A DNA stretch of 64,000 bases, taken from positions 4,854,501 to 4,918,500 of the forward strand of contig NZ_CP091430.1 in the NCBI RefSeq assembly GCF_024734895.1. Reading direction: 5' to 3'. The DNA comes from Paenibacillus spongiae. Lineage in GTDB: Bacteria > Bacillota > Bacilli > Paenibacillales > Paenibacillaceae. The position numbers and the translations under genes are program-made. Each line of letters begins with the position of its first letter. Within the stretch, counting starts at the first letter, position 1. The notes under the pieces were generated by a model. The model worked only from the letters and a program-made list of their open reading frames with translations, had not been told where the DNA came from and did no database searches. Below are positions 48,476 to 55,972 of the stretch, one piece after another.

Positions 48476-50389
48476 TTATTCCTTCGCTCGCCTCTTTAAC
48501 AACCTATCTTCATCCGTTAAGGTATCCCTTACATACTCCTTAAATGCAGGAGGATATTTATTGATACCTGTTGTTAGTATAACTTGAAAATCAGGTTTTG
48601 TTTCAACTGCTGGGTCGGGAATTATTTTTTGTAAAACTCTGTCCAAGTTTTCATTATCAATTCCAAGATTCTCAGGAGTATCGATCAATAAGAATCTTGG
48701 AAAGGGAATGTCACTTTCAATAGACATTCTAAGTAACGTTAAAAAATACATGAACCGTTTCGGAACATTGGTGCTTGCCTGTTTGTATTCACCATCATTG
48801 ATAATGGGCATATAATTCTCATCAATTACTGCCTTATTAATGTCGTCCGCCGTATCAGTCATCAAACTGTTATATATTTCATTAAATTGTTTCAGTTGTT
48901 TTTCTATTATGTCTTTCAGGATCCCCTCCAACATCAGAGCTCTCCTGAATTTTCTGCCGTACTCCTCATTCTTAGTATTAAATTGCTCTTCAAGTGATTC
49001 ATATTTTTTTAATACAACATTCTTTTGTTCTAAGTCCTGTATTTTCGACTTCTCTTGTAAAATTTCATCATTTATGCGATTTAGTTCTGAGTCATTAGAT
49101 AAAACGGCTACATCTTTCTCTATGTCATTTAAATGCGATGTTAATTTTTCTTTCTTTATTTCCAATACAAAAATAGCCTTATCAATATCATTTAGCTCTT
49201 CTTCGCAAGATTCTAAAGCGACATCTATTGTATCAACTGACTTTTGTTTGGATTTTAAAATATCAAGATATTCTTCAGAGCTATAAAAGAATTTTTCGTA
49301 TTGGCTTTCATCAATTTCGGAGCCACAAATGCAATGGTTTTCTTTCCTATCTACCCTCAGTAAGCAACAAGGACATGTATTAGGGGAGAATAGATTTAGT
49401 TCCTCATGTGCAGAAATTATCTTCTTTAAATGAGTGACTTCTCGAATGAGATCCTCTTTTAAATCCACCAAGCTTCTATGCTCAGTTAAAACGTTCTGCT
49501 TTCTTTGTTGGAGCATAACGTACTCTCTTTCAATCTGTACGAGATCAGTCCGAAGTTGTGTTAGTTGATGGTTAAATTGCCTGGAGTCGATTTTTAACTT
49601 TTTCCTAGACTCACGGTAAATTTGCAACTTTTCGAGGTTTATATTTGCTGACATTAATTCTTTCTCTAATGCTTCTGTGGTTAAGTGAGATATATCATAC
49701 CCCATATCTCTAACCATTTTTTCATAGTTGTTGAAAACAGATTTTGCGGTATCACGCTCGCGCTCTAACTTTTTTAACTCACCAACTAAGGAGTGATATT
49801 CTGAAAACTGATGACCTATAAGCAATTCAAAAATAACTTTACGGATTTGCAAAGAGTCGGCAATAAAATTATTATCCGTCCGATGCTCTTTATAAATCTT
49901 TCTCGGCACAGTATCTTGGTCATAATGTATAAGTCGATACAGATCGGGGAAGTTGATTTTAAATTTCCGTGAGCCTTGATAAATCTCAACTACTTCAATG
50001 TGTAATTTTGATAGGAACCAGTCAGAAAAAATTACTGGATTTGCTTCACCTCTATAAATCGCATAGGATTCAACATTCCCACTTGAATCAGTAACAAAGA
50101 TCGTATTGTTATTAAAGTATCTTTTAAGTACATATTTTGAATCATTGATACTGATTTCCAATATGACGAAATTATCTTTATCACCGCATATCTCTTTATG
50201 GATTTCACTTTCATTACAGTCATACTGTCTTACATAAACCCCTAACCCATAACTAATCAGGTCACTAAAAGTGGTTTTACCCGAACCATTTTTACCCTCA
50301 ATTATATTCAGACCCTGCTTTAATTCGGGGGACCTATACTCATAGTTCTCCCCTGAATAAAGTACTCGACTAATCATTAAACTTGCCAT
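48476..50389 (-). CDS. Rad50/SMC-like ATPase of a Lamassu-type defence operon (LmuB-like)
   Basis: A 637-residue ABC-type ATPase with the SMC/Rad50 plan. Walker A is IIEGKNGSGKTTFSDL (32-41) and the first coiled coil covers about 200-330. A cysteine hook at the apex has Cys339, 341, 342, 353 and 355 (CPCCLL and CICGSE). The second coiled coil is about 365-500, and Walker B is FLLIDTPENLG (D570). The stretch ASTNVPKRFMYFLTLL takes the place of the usual ABC signature. LmuB and other ABC-three-component ATPases show this layout. It overlaps the middle gene by 13 bases, so the pair is translationally coupled. I infer that it senses DNA ends or replication structures and controls the effector. 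Base composition is clearly AT-richer than the core genes. Confidence 0.8.
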   Translation of the reverse strand: MASLMISRVLYSGENYEYRSPELKQGLNIIEGKNGSGKTTFSDLISYGLGVYVRQYDCNESEIHKEICGDKDNFVILEISINDSKYVLKRYFNNNTIFVTDSSGNVESYAIYRGEANPVIFSDWFLSKLHIEVVEIYQGSRKFKINFPDLYRLIHYDQDTVPRKIYKEHRTDNNFIADSLQIRKVIFELLIGHQFSEYHSLVGELKKLERERDTAKSVFNNYEKMVRDMGYDISHLTTEALEKELMSANINLEKLQIYRESRKKLKIDSRQFNHQLTQLRTDLVQIEREYVMLQQRKQNVLTEHRSLVDLKEDLIREVTHLKKIISAHEELNLFSPNTCPCCLLRVDRKENHCICGSEIDESQYEKFFYSSEEYLDILKSKQKSVDTIDVALESCEEELNDIDKAIFVLEIKKEKLTSHLNDIEKDVAVLSNDSELNRINDEILQEKSKIQDLEQKNVVLKKYESLEEQFNTKNEEYGRKFRRALMLEGILKDIIEKQLKQFNEIYNSLMTDTADDINKAVIDENYMPIINDGEYKQASTNVPKRFMYFLTLLRMSIESDIPFPRFLLIDTPENLGIDNENLDRVLQKIIPDPAVETKPDFQVILTTGINKYPPAFKEYVRDTLTDEDRLLKRRAKE

Positions 50390-50940
50390 ACCGTCACCCC
50401 CTTGTTGCCAAAAAATTGCTCCAGAAGCTTGCTAACTGTCAATGTTCTTATTCTTGGTGAGATTTCTCTCACCTTTTGTGTATGTTCAATTTCGATTTTA
50501 TAAAGTGAGGTATCAAAAAAAGACTCCGGAATCTTGTCCTTCCGAATCCAAATATCAATCGAATGACGAGTTTCATTCTTTTGCAACTCTATGTATTCAT
50601 TATGTTCCAATGCAAACAGGATTGAAGTTACTAATTTCAATTTAAGTCTGCTACTATAGTACGTTTCTCTAAGCAATTCAATTTCTTCGCTATTCGGTAA
50701 GTGATTTGAGTTGTTAAATCTAACAACGATGTCAAGAAGTAAATGGTTGGAGATAAAGGGAATGATATAAGTTAATTTTGTATAATCAACGAATCGCCTG
50801 TTTTCACTAATACATCCTAGAGTGTCTAAAAAGACTAGAATGTTATATGTAATGAAGTAGTAGTCATCCTCTTTGCTAAACATTATACGTTTTTTCACAT
50901 CTAAGTTTTGCTTATTAGACATTTTCTCCACCTTCGTCAA
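50377..50940 (-). CDS. Middle component of the Lamassu-type operon (LmuC-like)
   Basis: A 187-residue soluble, mostly helical protein. It has no catalytic motif that I can see. Its size and place, between a Cap4-like gene and an SMC-like gene with overlaps of 26 and 13 bases, match LmuC or the ABC-3C middle component. That subunit is thought to bridge the ATPase and the effector. VSKLLEQFFGNKGVTVWQV at the C-terminus, where the next frame begins, may be a docking segment; this is inference. Confidence 0.65.
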   Translation of the reverse strand: MTKVEKMSNKQNLDVKKRIMFSKEDDYYFITYNILVFLDTLGCISENRRFVDYTKLTYIIPFISNHLLLDIVVRFNNSNHLPNSEEIELLRETYYSSRLKLKLVTSILFALEHNEYIELQKNETRHSIDIWIRKDKIPESFFDTSLYKIEIEHTQKVREISPRIRTLTVSKLLEQFFGNKGVTVWQV

Positions 50941-52159
50941 ACGCTAAAAAGCAGGAATCAAACAACTCTAGAATAGCGTTTTTTAGAGTATCTCTGTTAC
51001 TAAATACGTAAGTGAAATCTTTAGACTTGTCAGCCAAATGAGCCTCAGCACACTCTTCTAACTGAACTAACCAATTGTCTATTACCTCTGGTGTTATTTC
51101 TTTTCCTTTATGCGCTTCTAATAAATCAAACATAAGACTTTCACAAGCTTCAAAAATCCTAAATTGATACGAGCCTCTATCTTTACTGTCAATTCTAGAA
51201 AGTTCTACTTTGACAGCTCCAATCTTTCTTGCAAAAATGCCCAACTTCCTCTTGTTGTAATTCTGGCATACAGCAACTATTTTAGCATCGATATTACGCT
51301 TATCTGTGGGAGGCGGGAGCTTTTCCCATTCCTCATATATTGGGTCATTACTTTTGTAGTTATGAGTGGCTACTTCCAAAAACTTTACTTTTACATCAGA
51401 ATCACTTACCAAGCGAGCCAAAAAGTCCTTTATGTTTTCTTTTCGTTCGAACTCTTGTAGCAATGCACCTAAAACATATCCTTCTCTTCCATCTAATTTT
51501 GAGTTGTAAAACTTTGATTCTCTAATTTCACTTAAAACGGTTTCTTCTAGCTCTGCGTCATCTTCTTGTCCAAATTGCCAATCAATTCTATTAAGGAAAT
51601 CAATCCAGTAGGTATCATTCCACCGTTCAATACTTTCCAAATACCCAGATTCATCTTTTTCTTCGTATTGGCTCCTATACTCTGCTAACAGGATTGTCTT
51701 TATAGCTGAAAGCAAATTGTGATCTGAGTAGTCACGTTCCATAAGAAGCTTTAAAATCGGCTTCTCTGGAAGTTCAACCCCCATTTCTTGTAAAGCCTTT
51801 GTATTGTATTCTTTCCCATGCTGAATATTCGTGTAAAAACCAAAATGTAAGTGAGTACTCAATTTATTAGAAAACCAGCTGTCCAAAAAAATGACTAGAG
51901 AATTTCTCACCTCATCGGTATTGAATGAAAAGGATTTTTTAGATGCGTAATCCTTATCCCCCTCCGAGTATTCACTTATTTTGCCATCAACCTCAACGGT
52001 TTTTGTATAGACGTCATCTAGATACTCTGTTGCGGCATATATTGCGACTTTATCTGATTCCTTCATTTTCTTTAATATTAATTGGACGGCACGAAGTCGT
52101 TGTAATCGGAACCCTTTTGTTTTGTCTCCAGATTCTCGATTAATAGTCTGATCGGTCAT
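50915..52159 (-). CDS. Cap4/DUF4297-like effector of a Lamassu-type operon (LmuA-like)
   Basis: A 414-residue protein and the first gene of the operon (AAAGGATG six bases before the ATG). Its N-terminal 120 residues resemble the Cap4/DUF4297 nuclease domain found in LmuA: FRLQRLRAVQLILKKM, then TEYLDDVY (E45, D48, D49), then GDKDYASKKSFSFN and NSLVIFLDSWFSNK. The catalytic pair of this PD-(D/E)xK fold would be in EGDK (E66, K69), one residue off the usual ExK spacing, so activity is uncertain. The rest is helical, as expected for a sensor-binding tail. Inferred role: DNA cleavage when released by the SMC partner. Confidence 0.7.
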   Translation of the reverse strand: MTDQTINRESGDKTKGFRLQRLRAVQLILKKMKESDKVAIYAATEYLDDVYTKTVEVDGKISEYSEGDKDYASKKSFSFNTDEVRNSLVIFLDSWFSNKLSTHLHFGFYTNIQHGKEYNTKALQEMGVELPEKPILKLLMERDYSDHNLLSAIKTILLAEYRSQYEEKDESGYLESIERWNDTYWIDFLNRIDWQFGQEDDAELEETVLSEIRESKFYNSKLDGREGYVLGALLQEFERKENIKDFLARLVSDSDVKVKFLEVATHNYKSNDPIYEEWEKLPPPTDKRNIDAKIVAVCQNYNKRKLGIFARKIGAVKVELSRIDSKDRGSYQFRIFEACESLMFDLLEAHKGKEITPEVIDNWLVQLEECAEAHLADKSKDFTYVFSNRDTLKNAILELFDSCFLAFDEGGENV

Positions 52160-52277
52160 AATCTACATCCTTTGGATTAAACTGTCTCCCCTTTCATTTC
52201 GACAGAATATTCCATTTGCCTGCTTCTATTCTGGATTTTATTAAATTATCCTGCCCGCCCAATCGACGAGGAGGACG

Positions 52278-52306
52278 TGAAAAGGATCTGCCGCGGCGGA
52301 TCCTTC
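52278..52306 (-). terminator. Hairpin between the exported hypothetical and the Lamassu-like operon
   Basis: AAGGATC and GATCCTT around CCGCCGCGG, with TTTT after it on the minus strand and TTTTATTG a little further on the plus strand. A weak promoter (TTGGGC, 16 bases, TAAAAT) for the operon may follow at about 52234-52261. Confidence 0.5.
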
Positions 52307-52334
52307 TGCTGTTTTATTGAGTTACCGTCCCCCG

Positions 52335-52763
52335 TTACTTCAACGTTGATTTCAGGATTTGTTTTTTAAATTCACGAAATTCAGGCTGAAAAATCTGATT
52401 CTCTCGGAAAAGGATATATTCGCCATTCCAAGTTAAATCGAATTGTTCATTTGACTTTAACAATAATGTAACTTGAAATGGACCGCCTTTTGGGGAAGGC
52501 CCGTTGTATGGGTTTATATCTTCCTTATTCACTCTTTGTAGCATTGTAATGAGTGAATAAATCTCATTTATTTCGAGTTTCCTACGGTATCTAGCTCCCC
52601 AGCTAGCCTCAGCTGACTTTATTTCATCTGCTGATAAGCTAAACAATCGCATGTCGTAATACTTTTGTGTATGGTAGTTGGTAAAAAATGAAGCATTCTC
52701 GCCAGTGATCATACCATAGTTTGTTACAGACATAAGAACAAATAAAAGTGATAAGACTGGCAC
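52335..52763 (-). CDS. Hypothetical protein with N-terminal hydrophobic segment
   Basis: No family recognised. The 142-residue protein starts with a hydrophobic stretch (MPVLSLLFVLMSVTNYGMIT) that could be a signal anchor. A polar globular domain follows, with FQVTLLLKSNEQFDLTWNGE suggesting a small beta sheet. It is AT-rich like its neighbours. It stands alone between a repeat element and the defence operon, so it could be an accessory or moron gene. Confidence 0.55.
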   Translation of the reverse strand: MPVLSLLFVLMSVTNYGMITGENASFFTNYHTQKYYDMRLFSLSADEIKSAEASWGARYRRKLEINEIYSLITMLQRVNKEDINPYNGPSPKGGPFQVTLLLKSNEQFDLTWNGEYILFRENQIFQPEFREFKKQILKSTLK

Positions 52764-52842
52764 ACTGAAAACATCCCTTCAACGAGTTTTAGAATAGTGT
52801 GCCCACTAAAACAGGGAAGTATTATTTTTGTGCAAATCTGCC

Positions 52843-52925
52843 CGTTACTTTAATGAACAAGGAGCAGCCTGCCGCTGGCAAACTACTCCTTGATTAGTTT
52901 AACTATCGTACCCGTTAGTTGAACA
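52843..52925 (-). repeat. MITE-like palindromic element
   Basis: CAAGGAG...CTCCTTG arms (about 52860-52893) hold an inner GCC/GGC pairing. They are flanked by outer copies of CCCGTTA(C/G)TT at 52847-52856 and 52909-52918. A third copy of CCCGTTACTT is at 52331-52340. It may also serve as terminator of the lipoprotein gene. Confidence 0.5.
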
Positions 52926-52936
52926 AGGAAGTCAAT

Positions 52937-53410
52937 TTAATTACTACCGTTGATAATCTTTTCTAAAGTTAATTCCTTTGGTGAACCAGTCCAATACTCA
53001 CTTTCTCCTTGATACTCTTCACTTTTCCATTGACTTAATACTTTCTCACTAATAATCGTTAGTGGTTTTAGTTTTAACCATTCAGAGTCATATGTTTGTA
53101 AATCTACCTTTGCCTGAATAATGGTTTCTATTTCATTTGGCAAACTCACACTAACAATACTTTGATAAACATTATCTTTATTGCCGTCATAAACTTGATA
53201 CTCTCTAAAAAGTACACTTATGGATGAATTATTTTGGTCCTTGGTTTTTAGGTATTCATCAACAAGCACATGATATATTTTATCTTTGACGATTGAATAG
53301 TCCGATTCTAATTTTTTCACTTCTTTACCGTCGGTTTCAATTTTGGAGCATCCTGCTAAAATAATAAATAAACAAAATATAGAAGATAATAACAATGTCT
53401 CTGGTCTCAT
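52937..53410 (-). CDS. Small hypothetical lipoprotein
   Basis: A 157-residue predicted lipoprotein. The signal MRPETLLLSSIFCLFIILAGC ends in the lipobox LAGC, so Cys21 would be lipidated and the protein held on the outer face of the membrane. The mature part is Lys/Glu-rich with alternating strands; no domain recognised. It is AT-rich accessory DNA. Phage lipoproteins can exclude other phages, but nothing here proves that role. Confidence 0.65.
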   Translation of the reverse strand: MRPETLLLSSIFCLFIILAGCSKIETDGKEVKKLESDYSIVKDKIYHVLVDEYLKTKDQNNSSISVLFREYQVYDGNKDNVYQSIVSVSLPNEIETIIQAKVDLQTYDSEWLKLKPLTIISEKVLSQWKSEEYQGESEYWTGSPKELTLEKIINGSN

Positions 53411-53478
53411 TAAATCCCCACCCTTCCAATAATTTAACCATATTCTGCTTAGCCAATCACTGCTTAATGGAATCCTCT

Positions 53479-53664
53479 CTATTGTAAGTAATAACGGCAG
53501 GCAGCATTCAGGTAGTACATACCGTTTACCTTTACGGCATTTTCCGTTATTACCTCGATCGGTCCCCCATAATCAGCGATTGATCCATCCTTATAATAGA
53601 TTATGATGTTTTTGTCCTCAGCCATTGCAGCCATGAGATGCGCGGCGGTCGTTAACTCCTTCAT
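53479..53664 (-). CDS. Small hypothetical protein
   Basis: A 61-residue protein with GGGGGAG six bases before its ATG, the clearest ribosome binding site in this stretch. The composition is mixed, with a strand-rich middle (NIIIYYKDGSIADYGGPIEV). No family recognised. It is divergent from the YhjD-like gene and shares its upstream region. Confidence 0.6.
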   Translation of the reverse strand: MKELTTAAHLMAAMAEDKNIIIYYKDGSIADYGGPIEVITENAVKVNGMYYLNAACRYYLQ

Positions 53665-53746
53665 CAAGTGCTCCCCCTGATTGTCTATTCCTGATCATAT
53701 TCGGCGCGACTCAATAAAATCCTACTTATTTGGAAGTATGCTTCTA

Positions 53747-53792
53747 ATGACTTTTGGCCAACATAAGCATATAATATACGAACACATGTTCT
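53747..53792 (+). promoter_or_regulatory. Promoter with LexA-type (SOS) box before the YhjD-like gene
   Basis: ATGACT (53747-53752), 17 bases, TATAAT (53770-53775). CGAACACATGTTCT (53779-53792) follows, one base short of the Gram-positive LexA consensus CGAACNNNNGTTCG. LexA there would block transcription at the start point. Confidence 0.65.
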
Positions 53793-53813
53793 TAAAAAAG
53801 TGGGGTTATTCTA

Positions 53814-54218
53814 GTGAGGCGTAACATACCGACTCGTGAGGAAATAGAGGCTGTGCGTGATTACATCTTTTTACCGTATATGTTGGATATAGTCGAGACA
53901 AATAGAAGAAAGCTTATGAGCGATACAGTATCTCTCAAGCTTTTGTTCGAAGCATCCTGCGGGCTGCTGGCTGATCGGATTCATCAGGACCTGGTTGCCG
54001 TTCGTAAATATCTTAGAGAGCATGAAATCAAAGTAGAAGAAGCTGATCAATTCGAGGGTCAGATACAATTTAAATTTTGGGTACGAGGCTATGAGGATTC
54101 CTTTATGCTATTGCGGGAGTTAGTAAAGGCGGAGATCAGTAAAAGATTTGGAAAGTACATTTCGGAGATAGCAAGAGGATGGAACACAAACGATAAAAAA
54201 ACCCTCACTAAACGATAA
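53814..54218 (+). CDS. YhjD-family protein, probably SOS-controlled
   Basis: A 134-residue protein (GTG start) and the only plus-strand coding gene recognised here. It resembles the short YhjD family of bacilli, also common in prophages (AVRDYIFLPYMLDIVETNRR, then LKLLFEASCGLLADRIHQDL, then DLVAVRKYLREHEIKV). No function is known. It is predicted all-helical. A LexA-type box lies over its start point and a terminator follows. Confidence 0.75.
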   Translation: MRRNIPTREEIEAVRDYIFLPYMLDIVETNRRKLMSDTVSLKLLFEASCGLLADRIHQDLVAVRKYLREHEIKVEEADQFEGQIQFKFWVRGYEDSFMLLRELVKAEISKRFGKYISEIARGWNTNDKKTLTKR

Positions 54219-54224
54219 GTTCAA

Positions 54225-54260
54225 TCAACCCGCCAGCCAAGGCTAGCGGGGCATGTTTTA
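54225..54260. terminator. Bidirectional terminator between the YhjD-like gene and the amidase
   Basis: CCCGCCAGCC and GGCTAGCGGG pair with one mismatch around AA; GCATGTTTTATTTATT follows on the plus strand. It separates convergent genes. Confidence 0.75.
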
Positions 54261-54929
54261 TTTATTCGCGAGCAAAATGGTATTCAGCCAGGTCAACTCC
54301 GACAGAGTCAGTGTCCCGTCCTTAGCCTTCTCAATCCAAGACGGATCATTGAAAGTCTTGCGATCGTGCAGGCTTTGAAGCGACTGAACAAGCGTATCAC
54401 GTTGGTACTTGGATATCTCCAACATTTCCTCCCCCTTCTTCGGCAGCTGACGCATTTTATACCCGACCAGGTTAACGAAAGCCGTCCAGCCGGTCCAGCG
54501 GCCGCCGTCGTACATCCGCCGCGGGCAGATCTTACCGGACCAGTCGAAATGCCGGCGCATCTGGTTCACTCCCCAGCCGCGCTGCTTCAGCATATCGGCG
54601 ACGAGCTGCGCAGCGTTGTCGAGCGCCTTGGCATAGTCGCCGCTCTCGCAGATTTCGATACCAATCGATGAGCCGTTGCCCGCCGCGGTGCCCGCATGCA
54701 GCGTCTTTTCGTCGAGAGGTATGCACTCAATGGCTTCCCGCTCGTCCACGACGATATGATATGAAGCTTCTCGGGGATTTCCCGGATTGGTCAGCCATCC
54801 ACGCTCGTTACGTGCCGTACTGGTCGGATTACCCGTGTTGTGGATCGTAATGGTCGTCGGGTTGATCTTGACTCCCTGGCGGCGCCTGCATGGCGTACCG
54901 TGCGGGATATGATCAACGGTATAGATCAT
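54258..54929 (-). CDS. Prophage endolysin: N-acetylmuramoyl-L-alanine amidase
   Basis: A zinc amidase of the Amidase_2 (PGRP-like) family that cuts the MurNAc-L-Ala bond at host lysis. Zinc ligands are His30 (TTITIHNTGNP) and the His of MRRHFDWSGKICPRRM near residue 129. The C-terminal 60 residues are a helical wall-targeting or dimerisation segment. The true start is the ATG at 54929, overlapping the end of the holin gene; the longer open frame is holin sequence in another frame. 223 residues. Confidence 0.93.
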   Translation of the reverse strand: MIYTVDHIPHGTPCRRRQGVKINPTTITIHNTGNPTSTARNERGWLTNPGNPREASYHIVVDEREAIECIPLDEKTLHAGTAAGNGSSIGIEICESGDYAKALDNAAQLVADMLKQRGWGVNQMRRHFDWSGKICPRRMYDGGRWTGWTAFVNLVGYKMRQLPKKGEEMLEISKYQRDTLVQSLQSLHDRKTFNDPSWIEKAKDGTLTLSELTWLNTILLANK

Positions 54930-55194
54930 CGCGACCAGCTCCCTCCCGGCTCTGCTTGACGAGTTGATTGCCATAGACAGCCACCGCGGCGCACAAGATG
55001 CCTTGCAGCACTGCTTCCACCGATGGACCGGACATGAAAATAACTGCAACAATCGCACCGACAGTCAAGATGAACACGATGGTCCAGTCCGGGATGCGCG
55101 GAATCCGCTTAATCGAGAGTCCCAGCACCCAGCAGGCCGAAACAACACCCAATAGCTTCGTATCAATCAATTCCATAATTGCGTTCCATTCCAT
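54913..55194 (-). CDS. Phage holin
   Basis: A 93-residue membrane protein with three hydrophobic segments (LLGVVSACWVLGLSI, DWTIVFILTVGAIVAVIFM and AVLQGILCAAVAVYGNQL) and a charged tail, the plan of the Phage_holin_5-type family. It would open the membrane so the amidase can reach the wall. It overlaps the amidase gene by 17 bases and follows the coiled-coil membrane protein by six. Confidence 0.85.
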   Translation of the reverse strand: MEWNAIMELIDTKLLGVVSACWVLGLSIKRIPRIPDWTIVFILTVGAIVAVIFMSGPSVEAVLQGILCAAVAVYGNQLVKQSREGAGRDDLYR

Positions 55195-55200
55195 TTCAAA

Positions 55201-55497
55201 TCACTCTCCTGAGTTTTTATTGGATTCAAGACGATCAAGGCGCTTATGTGCTTGCTTGACAGATTCTTCAGATCTTGTAACGCGTTCGGCCAGATCATCA
55301 AACCGCGTCCCTTGGTTTCGTTGCTCAATCCGGACATCATCGATACCGCGTTTGATATACTCCATGTCCGTTTGCAGTTTCGCGTCTCGCCCAGCCTCCT
55401 GGATTGTATCTTGCCGAACCGTACGTGAACGCCCTAGCCAGCCGAGTATAATGCCGGAGATAGCAGCAATGACCGAAATGATAGCTGTTGCTTCCAT
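55201..55497 (-). CDS. XhlA-like small membrane coiled-coil protein
   Basis: A 98-residue protein of the lysis cassette. It has an N-terminal membrane segment (AIISVIAAISGIILGWLG) and then a long amphipathic coiled coil. Known XhlA has its membrane segment at the C-terminus, so the order is reversed here. It may assist the holin or act like a spanin; both are inference. Confidence 0.65.
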   Translation of the reverse strand: MEATAIISVIAAISGIILGWLGRSRTVRQDTIQEAGRDAKLQTDMEYIKRGIDDVRIEQRNQGTRFDDLAERVTRSEESVKQAHKRLDRLESNKNSGE

Positions 55498-55527
55498 GAC
55501 CCACCCCCAAAAAATAATAGCCCCGCG

Positions 55528-55650
55528 CTATGCGAGGCCGTTAATTTGATTTGCTTGTTCGGTTGTAATCCATCCTTTAATAACTGCGTTCTGTACCTGC
55601 TGATCCGTCAAACGACCTTCATTCCGCAGTCTTTGAAGTGTTTCAAACAA
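55528..55650 (-). CDS. XkdX-family small phage protein
   Basis: A 40-residue protein from a TTG start (GGAGGT seven bases upstream). FETLQRLRNEGRLTDQQVQN and VIKGWITTEQANQINGLA match the XkdX pattern (W/Y-rich start, GxIT, turn). It overlaps the preceding gene by eight bases. PBSX-type phages carry this gene just after the tail fibre. Function unknown. Confidence 0.75.
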   Translation of the reverse strand: MFETLQRLRNEGRLTDQQVQNAVIKGWITTEQANQINGLA

Positions 55651-55960
55651 TCGAACCACCTCCCAAAGCATCGAGCAGTAATTGATCGGTCACAGCACGC
55701 TGGGCTTCAAGTTCCTTCATAAGCTGTTCTTCTGGTGTCAGTGGGCGATCATATTCTTCAAACCATTGCTCACCAGTTATCGGATTGACATACCATAAAA
55801 AACCTTTACCTACCTTCGGAGTTGGGAAACTTGCCTCTTCGCCCACGACTACCCCGTTGGTAGTATCGAGACCAGCATTTTCTTGGACTTCTAAATTGTA
55901 AATCGTTTCTACTAGCATTTTTTCGGCACTTATGAGCTTACCTTTCAATAGTTTTGACAT
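55643..55960 (-). CDS. XkdW-like tail-fibre-associated protein
   Basis: A 105-residue protein with GGAGGT four bases before the ATG at 55960. PKVGKGFLWYVNPITGEQWF and RPLTPEEQLMKELEAQRAVT recall short proteins that follow tail fibres (XkdW position). Probably a fibre chaperone or small structural protein; not proven. Confidence 0.65.
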   Translation of the reverse strand: MSKLLKGKLISAEKMLVETIYNLEVQENAGLDTTNGVVVGEEASFPTPKVGKGFLWYVNPITGEQWFEEYDRPLTPEEQLMKELEAQRAVTDQLLLDALGGGSIV

Positions 55961-55972
55961 GACTACCTCCAA

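Noticed and set aside
54930-55058. N-terminal extension of the amidase
   Set aside because: These 43 codons overlap the holin gene in another frame; the proper ATG at 54929 begins the conserved protein.
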